Assembly (NCBI GenBank): GCA_027919835.1
Contig: JANVFP010000005.1
Span: forward strand, 434,001 to 498,000
Direction of reading: 5' to 3'
DNA length: 64,000 nucleotides
From: Lentinula raphanica
Taxonomy: Eukaryota; Basidiomycota; Agaricomycetes; Agaricales; Omphalotaceae
Position 1 is the stretch's first letter, and each line of letters opens with the position of its first letter. The notes under the pieces are model-generated. The model ran no database searches. It saw only the letters and a list, made by a program, of their open reading frames with translations, and was not told the DNA's origin. This document shows, one piece after another, positions 12,065-21,236 of this stretch. The position numbers and the translations under genes are program-made.

Positions 12065-13041
12065 CGTGATGCGAGAGCCTGAAGCAAGTGCCAGGTTACG
12101 GTTGGGCAGCCGTCAGTCAATCTTGTTTATCTCTTGCGAGAGACCAGACTACCTCGATTTAACTCTGATAAGTATCCCGAATTGAAAGTTAGAGTAGCTG
12201 ATCGTCGTGGACTGAATGACTGTTCCTTGTCCCAAGTCCGAGCATTCAAATCCAAGTTCAAAGTGGACTAGATAGAGACGAGCCAGAAACTAGAGCAGGA
12301 TTATTTATAGGAAAGTGAAGGATCAGATGTAAGAGAAATTAGAATAAGAACGGCAGAGGAGGAGTGAACAAGTGAACAAGGCCTGGGTAGCGCCAAAACG
12401 TGGTCCATGATTGCCGAAAGTGATAATACGTAATCAGATAAGATATTGAAAGATAAGAGATAAGCACCCTCAGACTCTTCGAGTCTCTGTCGTTTGATTT
12501 TCATGCTTGTAAACGCAGCGAAGAGAATAAAAGAGAGATGGCATGTAGTGCAACGATGGACGTATGATATTTACAGGATGATACTGCATGTTCAAAGCTC
12601 CATGTTAAATCCATCGAGCCTAAACGTTTAAACCAGCGAGAACAGGCGAGAACCAGCGTAAACCTCGTGGTAACGTTAGAAAGTGGTGAAGCGATTTTCG
12701 CCCGCCGACTTCAGTGTTAACGTTCAAATTCCATGACCAATCGAATGGAGATTGTAAGTAACGTCTGGTCTGGTCCTCATTGCGGCATCGCAACCAGGGG
12801 CTCGACATGACCGTCCGTGTCATGATTACTCCTTCAATTCGAACGCGGAATAATTTCGATGATAACGTCTGACGCCTCGAAGCGCAACAAAATCGATTGA
12901 ATGCTAGTTCGAGTACAAGGCATGTGTTCCATGAGCAGAGAGGTACACGTTCGTTACGGATGCAGCTACTCGTGAAACAGAGCAAACAAGGGCATCAGAA
13001 TCAGGATAGGATCGATAGCATACCACGTACTTGCAACGTTC
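12065..13041. other. Intergenic or upstream region, no certain gene
   Basis: Holds the promoter of the minus-strand Ser-rich gene, possibly a 5' exon at 12504-12468, and the 3' flank of the gene at 13042. A 121-codon minus-strand frame at 12620-12985 has no motif and is not called. Confidence 0.35.
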
Positions 13042-13875
13042 TCAGCGTACTTGGTGATTTTGCTTCAACGTCATGATCAGATTAGCGATACCGGAAGATA
13101 CAATGATGCCTTCTCGTTTCGACCGCTTCAATAGTTTCAGAGCCATCCTCAGCCATCTGCCTTTCGCACTGCAACATCCCAAAATGAGGGCTTCGCGCGC
13201 GAGAATTGCATGTCGCTGAACGTCCTGAGGTTCAACAGCAGCGATATAATCCACATGTCCTTTCTCGAACTCTAGCATGAGATCGAGACCACTTGTCGGT
13301 TTGACCAGTCGTGTCATCAAAGATATGACTCGTTTGAATTCTTCGAAGAAGTAACCTTTCGATGAGGCTATCTTTACCATCCCCAGAATCACTTCTAGGT
13401 CTTGAGAAGGACTGCCAGAACGATACAACGAGCCGAATGAGTGAAAGGGGTTTAGTTCGCCGGGACCTAGCTCGTGCTTTGAAGGAATTAGATGCAACCA
13501 CCCGTAGAGAGCGTGTCGAGTGACAGAGGAGAGTGTGTTGATTTCTCCGAGAGCCGCGTCGAGGAATATCATGTCGCGAGGAATGTCTACGCCCTGATCC
13601 TGCAGCATGCAGCGCATACGGTGTGCTGTTGTTAGTTTGTTTTTCTGTATGAGCTGATGCAGGGTATCGATTGTTGGGACAAGTTCCAAAGAAGAAAGCG
13701 TGTAGTCGTTGTTTTCAAAGTGGTCGTCGAGCCATAACATGGGCTTCATTTGACCGACAAGTGGCTTTGTTGGAAGGACTGCAGGGGGAATGGACGAGAT
13801 TTTTCGACTAGAAATGCTTTCCCAACGTCGATTGACAGCATTTGAGCGTATGAACGGAGAGAGCAGAGCCCTCAT
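13042..13875 (-). CDS. Predicted mitochondrial protein of unknown function
   Basis: Single-exon minus-strand frame of 277 aa. The N-terminus MRALLSPFIRSNAVNRRWES and the following residues are rich in Arg, Ser and Ala without acids, a good mitochondrial presequence. The rest is mainly helical with spaced hydrophobic positions and repeated phrases such as LDLMLEFEKGHVDYIAAV, reminiscent of pentatricopeptide-like helical repeats in other fungal mitochondrial proteins, but I cannot assign it to PPR with confidence. It is transcribed divergently from uS5m with only 136 bp between the start codons, which suggests co-regulation and supports a mitochondrial role. The reading frame ends at a stop just after a GTACGC splice-donor-like site, so a short further 3' exon is possible. 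Confidence 0.65.
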   Translation of the reverse strand: MRALLSPFIRSNAVNRRWESISSRKISSIPPAVLPTKPLVGQMKPMLWLDDHFENNDYTLSSLELVPTIDTLHQLIQKNKLTTAHRMRCMLQDQGVDIPRDMIFLDAALGEINTLSSVTRHALYGWLHLIPSKHELGPGELNPFHSFGSLYRSGSPSQDLEVILGMVKIASSKGYFFEEFKRVISLMTRLVKPTSGLDLMLEFEKGHVDYIAAVEPQDVQRHAILAREALILGCCSAKGRWLRMALKLLKRSKREGIIVSSGIANLIMTLKQNHQVR

Positions 13876-14011
13876 ACATGGAGGCTGGAGCTCACGAAGT
13901 TGACATGTTGATTTTTACCAAACGTTTTTTCTTTATCTTATCTCCTAAGTTGACTTCTCACGCTTATCTAATCTTCTTTCTTGGCTATAACCTTCCAGGT
14001 CAAAAATTTGG
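13876..14011. promoter_or_regulatory. Short bidirectional promoter of two mitochondrial genes
   Basis: The 136 bp between the divergent start codons at 13875 (minus) and 14012 (plus) must hold both core promoters. It is T/C-rich on the plus side with runs such as TTTTTTCTTT. No clear TATA box is visible. Shared control is inferred from the spacing alone. Confidence 0.5.
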
Positions 14012-15548
14012 ATGAACTGCCTGTCGAGGCAACTTGTCGCGTCTTCGCGGATACTTCGTCCCGTCAATGTCTTCGTAGCCAGGACATCTCCAACTGTATG
14101 CTCTAGAAGATATTCCAAAAGCAACTCGGGCCCTCGTAATGGGCGCGCCAACCCGCATCCCGGAACAACTTCTGAACTGAAGGCCGTCAAAGAGGAAGCC
14201 AGCGGTATTCTCTCTGATGCTGAGTCGTCGTCGAAAGGTACTGGTACCCGCTATGCTTATGGCTGAACTTGCTCAAAGTGATTTCTAGTGAACTCCACTT
14301 TCACCGTTCCGGTCAATGACTTGGATGAAATGCTCGAAGTGTTGGAGTCACAGGCTGGCCAAGAGGCGTTACTTATGCTTCCTGAACGGGCAAATAAAGA
14401 ACTCAACCAGCTCCTTTCGGAAGTTGTGCAAAGCGACGGTGAAGGAGACATTCGTATAATGCACGCTGTGGCCCAACTACTTTCGACTCCCAAATTCAAG
14501 ATGGAAATTACTACACCTCTACCTCCTGAAGGTGAGTAGTTCTTGAGAAGCTAGCACACAAGCTAATGGTCTTGATGCTCTCAATCAGACCAGGCACAAT
14601 TACAAACAGTAGAAGGCAGAGAGGATGAATCGCAAAGCCCCGTATCCGATACGCAGAGTTCGAGTGAAGGTGTGTCTCTTGTCAACAAATTATCTCTGCT
14701 ATATTGACTGTTGACTTATAGACGACCTGGAGACCGAACAAGTCGTTCAACGCCCCTTCCCTAATCTCATGTCCGCCGACCCTCTCATGGATTCTCGTGA
14801 AGTTCTCGACCTAAAACCCACCGCTACAAACCCATTTCATAACCGTGTCATCGTCCGTAATCACCGCTCGATCTTTCACGAAGCCATGTCTCTTGATGGA
14901 TTCAATTTCGATGATCCCAAATGGACACCAGCCAAATCAGATCTGGCTGACGAAGAATTGCACGTCAACGAGGCTTCTAATCTCGAACATTATCCTGTCG
15001 AGGAACTCATGAAGTTTGTCCTTGTCCGTCGGTTTGTCGTACACCAAACTGGAAAGGGAAAGATAGACCACCACCAGTGCTTTACCGTCGTGGGCGACGG
15101 TAACGGTATGGTAGGGCTCGGTATGGGTACCGATACCGAACCCACACACGCCTTGACCAAGTCACATATCGCCGCGTTGAAAAACATGGACTATGTCGAC
15201 CGCTTCGAGAACCGTACTATTTGGACCGAAATGTCAGGCAAGTTCCGTTCGACCCAGATCAAAATGCGACCACGACCTATGGGTTTTGGGCTACGCTGTC
15301 AACCGGTATTGCATCAGGTGCTGAAGGCTGCAGGTATTAAAGACATCAGTGCGAAGATTTGGGGCAGCCGAAATCCGATCATGATAATGCAGGCTGCCTT
15401 GCAGATGTTGCAGGGTGGGCATAATCCATTGGGTTTCGGGAACGGTATCGGTGGGAAGGGAAAGAGGTTGACCAAGGGGATTGGGATGCGAAGCAAATTC
15501 CAGATAGAGCGAGAGAGGGGAAGGAGGCTGTATGATTTCCGAAAGTAA
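14012..15548 (+). CDS. MRPS5: Mitochondrial small-subunit ribosomal protein uS5m
   Basis: Four exons (14012-14237, 14289-14531, 14589-14669, 14722-15548) join in phase to 458 aa. The N-terminus (MNCLSRQLVASSRILRP) is a typical mitochondrial presequence. About 200 residues of fungal-specific extension follow, partly acidic. The conserved S5 core is in exon 4. Its double-stranded-RNA-binding-like N-domain contains FTVVGDGNGMVGLGMG. Its C-domain contains WTEMSGKFRSTQIKMRPRP, then LHQVLKAAGIKDISAKIWGS and NPIMIMQAALQML, the standard uS5 pattern. The protein sits at the mRNA entry side of the small mitoribosomal subunit. The C-terminal tail is Gly/Lys/Arg-rich. It is divergent from another presumed mitochondrial gene. 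Confidence 0.93.
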
Positions 15549-15775
15549 TTTACTGATCTTTGTGGAATGCAAAACTAATATGCTTCATTGGCTTTTGGGA
15601 TCTCCCTAGGAGATATATATATAAGTACATGAAGGAGTGTATCTTATGAGAAATGAGTCGTGATAAACGTATACGTAGCACTTCGTATCGCTATTGATGT
15701 ATGCACATAATACAAGGCTATTGCATGATATTTAAACCCATTGAACCAGCTGGAATCATCGAAAAATCTATTTCA

Positions 15776-17986
15776 TCAAGAGACAATGGCGGAAGGGAAT
15801 AATTTAGATGAAAAGAACCAGTGACGGAGGGAGGGGGACCGGTGATTGGGCTTGCGACAAGATGTGTCTTTCGTCTGCGGAATTGGAGCAGTATCGACGT
15901 GAAGAGGCTGCGTGGAAAGTACACCTGACCAGTTCTTTGGATGCGCTTGAGGGATTGTCGACGGCGGGAGAAGTTCCATCGACGTGATAATCGCAGCGGG
16001 GCCAATTTCCACCTCCTGAACCAATGTGGTCGTCGGGACCATTGTTTCACCAGGATTCTGCCCCGAGGAGTGACGAGGAAAAAACTTGAGCGGCGTGAAA
16101 AACGTCGCCTTGAGTTTTGTTTCGAGGTTCTTGCGCGCGGGAGATACAGACCTTATGGGAGGATGAGAAACGTTCGATGCGTTCGTCATGTAAAGAGGAA
16201 GAGAGGGCTGACTTTCGGGTGGACATGTCTCCTGCAAACGAGAAGATAGTTTTGACCATTCCAGAGGTTCGGGGGAGGGTGCGGAGGAACGATTGTCGAA
16301 CGACATATTCGTCGTAGTGTAGGAGTGTTTCGTAGAAGAATACATTGAAGTTGTCCGCGACACCTGAGTCGCAGAATATTCCCATGCCGTAGGAGATGCC
16401 ATCGGCTTGTCCTCCGTGGTCTGACCACTATCTCCTAATCGGACCGATTGTACAACTGCGATTGGGGGGTTAGACATCGAACTTCCAAAGAATGTTTCGG
16501 CCGCGTAGACGTCTGAGGGATATTCCACTGCGGTGTGCATAATCGACGAACCTACTGAGCCACTGTCTAAACTTTCTGAGCGGAGATACGGAGGGCGAAC
16601 ACAGCTTGTGTCGATCATGACCAGAGGTTTCCGTTGAGGGAGGACTGCGCGCCCCCCGAATGTCAGGTCAAAGCTATTTGGGGTGACGGGATAGGATGCA
16701 CCTGAATCGGCAGAAACGCACGGAGATTGGATCGAGGGAGGAGTCTGTGGTCTGGTGAATAACTCGTGTCCTTCTGCCACCATACTATGTTGCTGATAGT
16801 CTGGCTGCGCATCGGCCCTCATGGCGTACGCATCGTTAGGGAAAGGAGGATAACCAACCCAAGGCGAATCGATTGCCGAGTGACTGGCAAAAACGATATC
16901 GGACGAAAAGGACTCTTGACTCCAATGAGACTTGAGTTCCGCAGTTTGAGACTGGATAGCCGAATGCTTGGTCGAATCACTGTCGATTTCAATTCCGCTC
17001 TCCCACCCACACTTGGCCATACTTCCTTCGAAGATGACACTATCGGAATAGAACGTATCGACATCTTCCAACGCCAATCGGAGCTCTGGTATCGTCATGC
17101 GATCCCTCCAATCAATCTCGAGCATACGCACGAGGATGGAATTGACTTCCGGGGAGATGGGCAAGACGGTAGGGAGGAAATTGAGGGGATCACGAAGGTA
17201 GGCCTGGAAGGTGGGATCAGAGATCGACGCTGACTTCCAGGGATTTCGCCCTGTGGCGAGATTGAGAAGGATAATACCGAGAGACCAGATATCGTTGAAC
17301 ATAGGCGAATAGCTGCCAGTGGGGGCGAATTCTCCGCCTTGACATTCTGTAAGTAATTTAGAGTAAGTATCATTCCATTCGATGACCGACGAAGTGAATA
17401 ATTTACCTGGACTCATGTGATACACGCTTCCTGTGCGGAACTCCTCGCTAACCTTGTCTGTGGTCGCCAACCCAAAATCAGTGATAGCTACTCGGAGGCC
17501 ATCGTCATAGCAGAGAACGTTTTCAGGTTTTAGATCCCGGTGATAGATACCAAGTGAATGACAGTACTCGACAGCGTCGAGGATCTGAAGGAAGATATGT
17601 TTGACCAGATAATCGTTTCCTAAGTAGCGGCAATTGTGGAGAATCTGGTGGAATAGGTCGTGGTCTGGGGCATAATCCATGATGATATACGTACACGCAT
17701 AGTCCTCGATGACCCGGTGCAGAGTGACTACGTTTGGGTGTGCGCTAGCGAGTTGATGAAGGGCAATCTCCCGAATGTGAATTTGTCGCTGACGAGCGGA
17801 TTGTGTGGAGGAACGATGTAACAGACATTTGACGGCATAAGACTTCGGTGAAGAACAGCAAGTTTCTTCAGCACGGTATACCACACCGTATCCGCCAACT
17901 CCAAGAACTTCAACAAGTTCCAGCGAATCGTCGTCAATGAGGGTCCCGAGGGGAGGGTGAACGGGAGCAGCGTCGTTGCAGAGCAT
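15776..17986 (-). CDS. Ser/Thr protein kinase, Ran1/Pat1-like
   Basis: The frame is open from 17986 to 15776, but a 60-nt intron (17406-17347, GTAAAT...TTACAG) lies inside it; splicing gives 716 aa. The kinase domain covers about residues 20-310: Gly loop VLGVGGYGVVYRA, ATP lysine in SYAVKCLL, catalytic loop IYHRDLKPENVL, DFGLATTD, and, only after splicing, GSVYHMSPECQGGEF, which supplies the APE-type motif. The order and spacing match the fungal Ran1/Pat1-Sks1-Vhs1 group, which in S. pombe restrains meiosis and elsewhere acts in nutrient signalling. The C-terminal 400 residues are Ser/Thr/Pro-rich and disordered, as in relatives. Because the intron is a multiple of three, unspliced mRNA still encodes a full-length protein with 20 extra residues in the activation segment. 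Confidence 0.92.
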   Translation of the reverse strand: MLCNDAAPVHPPLGTLIDDDSLELVEVLGVGGYGVVYRAEETCCSSPKSYAVKCLLHRSSTQSARQRQIHIREIALHQLASAHPNVVTLHRVIEDYACTYIIMDYAPDHDLFHQILHNCRYLGNDYLVKHIFLQILDAVEYCHSLGIYHRDLKPENVLCYDDGLRVAITDFGLATTDKVSEEFRTGSVYHMSPGKLFTSSVIEWNDTYSKLLTECQGGEFAPTGSYSPMFNDIWSLGIILLNLATGRNPWKSASISDPTFQAYLRDPLNFLPTVLPISPEVNSILVRMLEIDWRDRMTIPELRLALEDVDTFYSDSVIFEGSMAKCGWESGIEIDSDSTKHSAIQSQTAELKSHWSQESFSSDIVFASHSAIDSPWVGYPPFPNDAYAMRADAQPDYQQHSMVAEGHELFTRPQTPPSIQSPCVSADSGASYPVTPNSFDLTFGGRAVLPQRKPLVMIDTSCVRPPYLRSESLDSGSVGSSIMHTAVEYPSDVYAAETFFGSSMSNPPIAVVQSVRLGDSGQTTEDKPMASPTAWEYSATQVSRTTSMYSSTKHSYTTTNMSFDNRSSAPSPEPLEWSKLSSRLQETCPPESQPSLPLYMTNASNVSHPPIRSVSPARKNLETKLKATFFTPLKFFPRHSSGQNPGETMVPTTTLVQEVEIGPAAIITSMELLPPSTIPQAHPKNWSGVLSTQPLHVDTAPIPQTKDTSCRKPNHRSPSLRHWFFSSKLFPSAIVS

Positions 17987-19679
17987 AGCGAGGGAACTCT
18001 AAAGCACAGAAGCTCAGCTACTAAAGCACCGGGAAACAGGTGAAATAATAAGCAAGAAGGTGGCGAATGTAATATTTAAGGACTGAAACCACACGGAATG
18101 GGTCAAACGTGACTGACATTCGAAGTGTGCGTGGACAACATGAGGTAGATGCGAACAAATCACTCACGGTAGTCGACGTTCCGATCGCTTGAGCAGTTTC
18201 ACGTTGGAAACGCACGAAGCAAGGAAGGGAAGGGTAGGCGAAAGCAGTGACGAAGAGGTTTTATTTGACGGACAGTCGTTGAGACACCAGACAAATTCCG
18301 CAAGAACAAGACAGATAGCCTTATCCTTTTTGATCCTATATACGACCACTGCTAAGGTGAATATGAAAATGTCTTGCTCTCGGATCTGCTGATATCTGTA
18401 GATCAAAATAGAATACAGATTGGGGGTCAATCTGAGGTATTGTCTGTAATGATCGAACAACCGGCTTCTTGCGTTGAAACTTTCCGCAACCAACAGTATA
18501 CCCTTGTACCTGCACCGCAGAAAACACGAGAATCTTCGGCTCATTAGTAGCGTTATGTGTCAGGAAGCGTATTTCGAGTGCACCTCTACTTGCTTCAGAA
18601 GGACACGTACTACCTAGATCCTAAGTGATAGTGCCTTGTATGAGACAGGGGCTGGTTGCTGTTGCTCCAACTGGGACTTGGTAAGCGGGCGGAAGCTATA
18701 TGTATTAAATCTGTTTTCAAATTTTGAGCACCGTCTCGACTCTCGAGGCATTCATTTAGGAACCTACTAGGACGACGCGACGTGTATAATCATATGAAAT
18801 ATACACTCCTTCAAATCAAAGGCTGCCTGAAGGACGTCCAAGAGTTCGTCATCGATGTGTGCATGCGTCATGCTCTTACTTGCTTAGCTGCAGCACTCCA
18901 AGAGACCCTCCGTCCACGAATATTCCTGTCATTGGTGCGGGATGCACATAATTGACACGATACTAAAGTGCAACTAAGAGCTCGGATCTTCTCTTCATGG
19001 TGGCGCCGACTCCAATAGATATAACCAAATATCCACTGGCTTTCCGAGCCTTAAGAAAATTCCTCCACGGAAGCAAATGTGCTCACCACGATAAGATACG
19101 CGTTGTCTATAGCAATGTTATTCCTCCATAGAGGTAACACAGAGCAGGTTAGGGCAACATATACAGACGACGACTTCGAGCGGGACTTGGAATGAAGGAG
19201 CCATTGCATGCTCACATCGGTACGCGTTCAATGTAGCAAGCAGAAAGGCAAATTGAGGCTATTGTTGATTTCTACGACTCTGTAAGCTGGGTCATAGAAT
19301 CAGTACAAAAATTTTACCTCGTTCTTCAGGGCTCAGCCTCGTGGATATCTATAACTGGCCTTCGAGCCTTTGCAGCTTGGATATTGGGTTGCAGCCTGTC
19401 GTATCCCATTGTCCATAGTTCCGTTCTTGGAAGAAGGTCGAGTCTGGGAAAATGACGATGGACCAAGGAGATTGCACATCACCACGTGATAGAGGAAATA
19501 CTTAAACGAAGTCACAGGCTGCCTTCGAATCTTGTTTGCGACCTCCATCTCGCAGAGCTCTTCGCTTCAACTTGCCTGGCTAGTGCCGTCTCTGCTATCT
19601 CTTCACGAGCACTATTCATCTTCGATATCTAATATCCATTTCGTCAATCTTTTTGTTCACACTGCTGTCATCCACCACT
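17987..19679. other. 1.7-kb intergenic region
   Basis: Promoter and 5' UTR of the kinase on the left and of the KEN-box gene on the right. A 126-codon minus-strand frame at 18164-18544 shows no family features. I find no RNA gene or repeat. Such a long 5' region is common upstream of regulatory fungal kinases. Confidence 0.35.
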
Positions 19680-20598
19680 ATGTCGTTGCGAAGCTTCACC
19701 GTTTTCGTCGATACACCAGCTGTCTGCGAGACAGATACTAAACCCAAACCGACGACTCAGAATCGCCTTGCTCGGTCTCTCTCCGAGCCTTCTATCTCTT
19801 CCATCCTGTCGCCCATTTTCACCACCGACAAGGAAAATATAGACCCTGTCACGGGCGAACGAGTCGTATCTTCTACGAGCTCTGGGCTCGGGAAGAAACG
19901 CAAGGGCAGCATCAGTGTTCTCGCAGTCAAAACAATGCCAGGTCCGAAGCTGCCGAAGGACAAGGACGTGTCGGCGCTAGAGGCTCAACCCGAGGCCAAG
20001 AAGAGAAAATCTTCAGTCTCTTCTTCCTCGATCATGAAGACCAAGTCGAAGAAAGACCTGAAGGCTCCTAGCTCTGGCAAGAAGACAGCGAAGAAAATCT
20101 CTCGCAGGGCTGCGCCCCTGCCCAAGCTTGATGAAGAGGGCGAGACGGAGAAGGAGCAGACTAGCCTCAGCCAAACGATGATCGATTCAAAATGCTATGA
20201 CTTGACAGTCAAACCTCTTGCGGATGTTTCCAAGGCCTACGAGCCAGAGAGTGGTTTCGAAGAAAAAGACGCCTTCCAATTTGTTAAGGTTCGTTACTTC
20301 TCGATCTACTGCTTTTTTCGATGCTCACTACCATGAATATCAGGAGCGTTCTGCAGACCCAGAGATTCGCGACTACTTTCCCTCCAGCTCATTATCTTCC
20401 TTCGCTTCTTCTACGACCACGTTACGCGGATCATCGCCCGCTGAACTCAAAACTTTTTCCACGCCGGAACGCAAACAGATTTACTCCGCCTTCACGTTTA
20501 CCTCACCCTCTCCCACAAGTGAGCGCATTGCAAGGAGCAAGCGCTCTGCCAGCATGCCCCCTCTTGACTTTGGGGCAAAAGTCCAAGCTTCTCCATAA
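19680..20598 (+). CDS. Lys/Ser-rich protein with an extended KEN box
   Basis: Two exons (19680-20288, 20344-20598; 55-bp intron with donor GTTCGT) give 287 aa. The notable motif is FTTDKENIDPVTGER near residue 55, which fits the extended KEN degron (KEN followed by Pro) recognised by Cdh1-APC/C. The centre is strongly basic with several KKRK and KKTAKK patches that look like nuclear localisation signals. A conserved hydrophobic stretch, LTVKPLADVSKAYE, precedes the intron. The C-terminal part is Ser/Thr-rich with TP and SP sites. I do not recognise the family; a nuclear, cell-cycle-regulated protein is the best inference. It is probably intrinsically disordered. Confidence 0.7.
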
Positions 20599-21236
20599 TA
20601 TCGAAGCAATCCTCTATCTACTGCACGATTAATCCATAACTGTTGTATATCTCTGAACGATATTTCTCTCATCTCACCTGCATCTGTTCCAAATATGACA
20701 GTTTCGCATTGCTATCCTGTTTTCCGTCGTCGATTAACATTTACCTCGTGTTATGCATCATTAAAACTTAGCATCTTGTCTTCTCATCACTTTCATCCTC
20801 ACTTCATCGTTGTACATATTCATCCATTTATATTTATCTATCCCTTTTACCTGTTTGTTGCCTACAACCCGAATCCCTACTACACCATCGCATTGCATTG
20901 GACCTTGGGCATTATCTGGCTTGTTGCAATTTGTTGATTTTCATAGCACATGTATATACACTACCCTTCACTGTTCAGCTTCAGAATCGGTTATTTGCAC
21001 CTTCCGGTCTTCATGCCTTCGCGGCGCGTGACGTCATTCCGCTTTCCACTCTGTACCACGTGATGGCGTCGCTTATCGTCGAACTTCCACCAGTGGCAGG
21101 TGCACGCGTTACTCCCGCTCTTTTCGTTATTTATTCATTCTTATCTCTCATCTGATGCCGCTATAAGATGGAGCGAGAATAGTGCCAAAAGGTTATCAGG
21201 CTCAATCTTTGGACCACACAAACGAAAAGCCTCAAT
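20599..21236. other. Intergenic region before the permease gene
   Basis: T-rich, with overlapping short frames of low quality; holds the 3' UTR of the KEN-box gene and the promoter of the permease gene. Nothing else is recognised. Confidence 0.35.
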
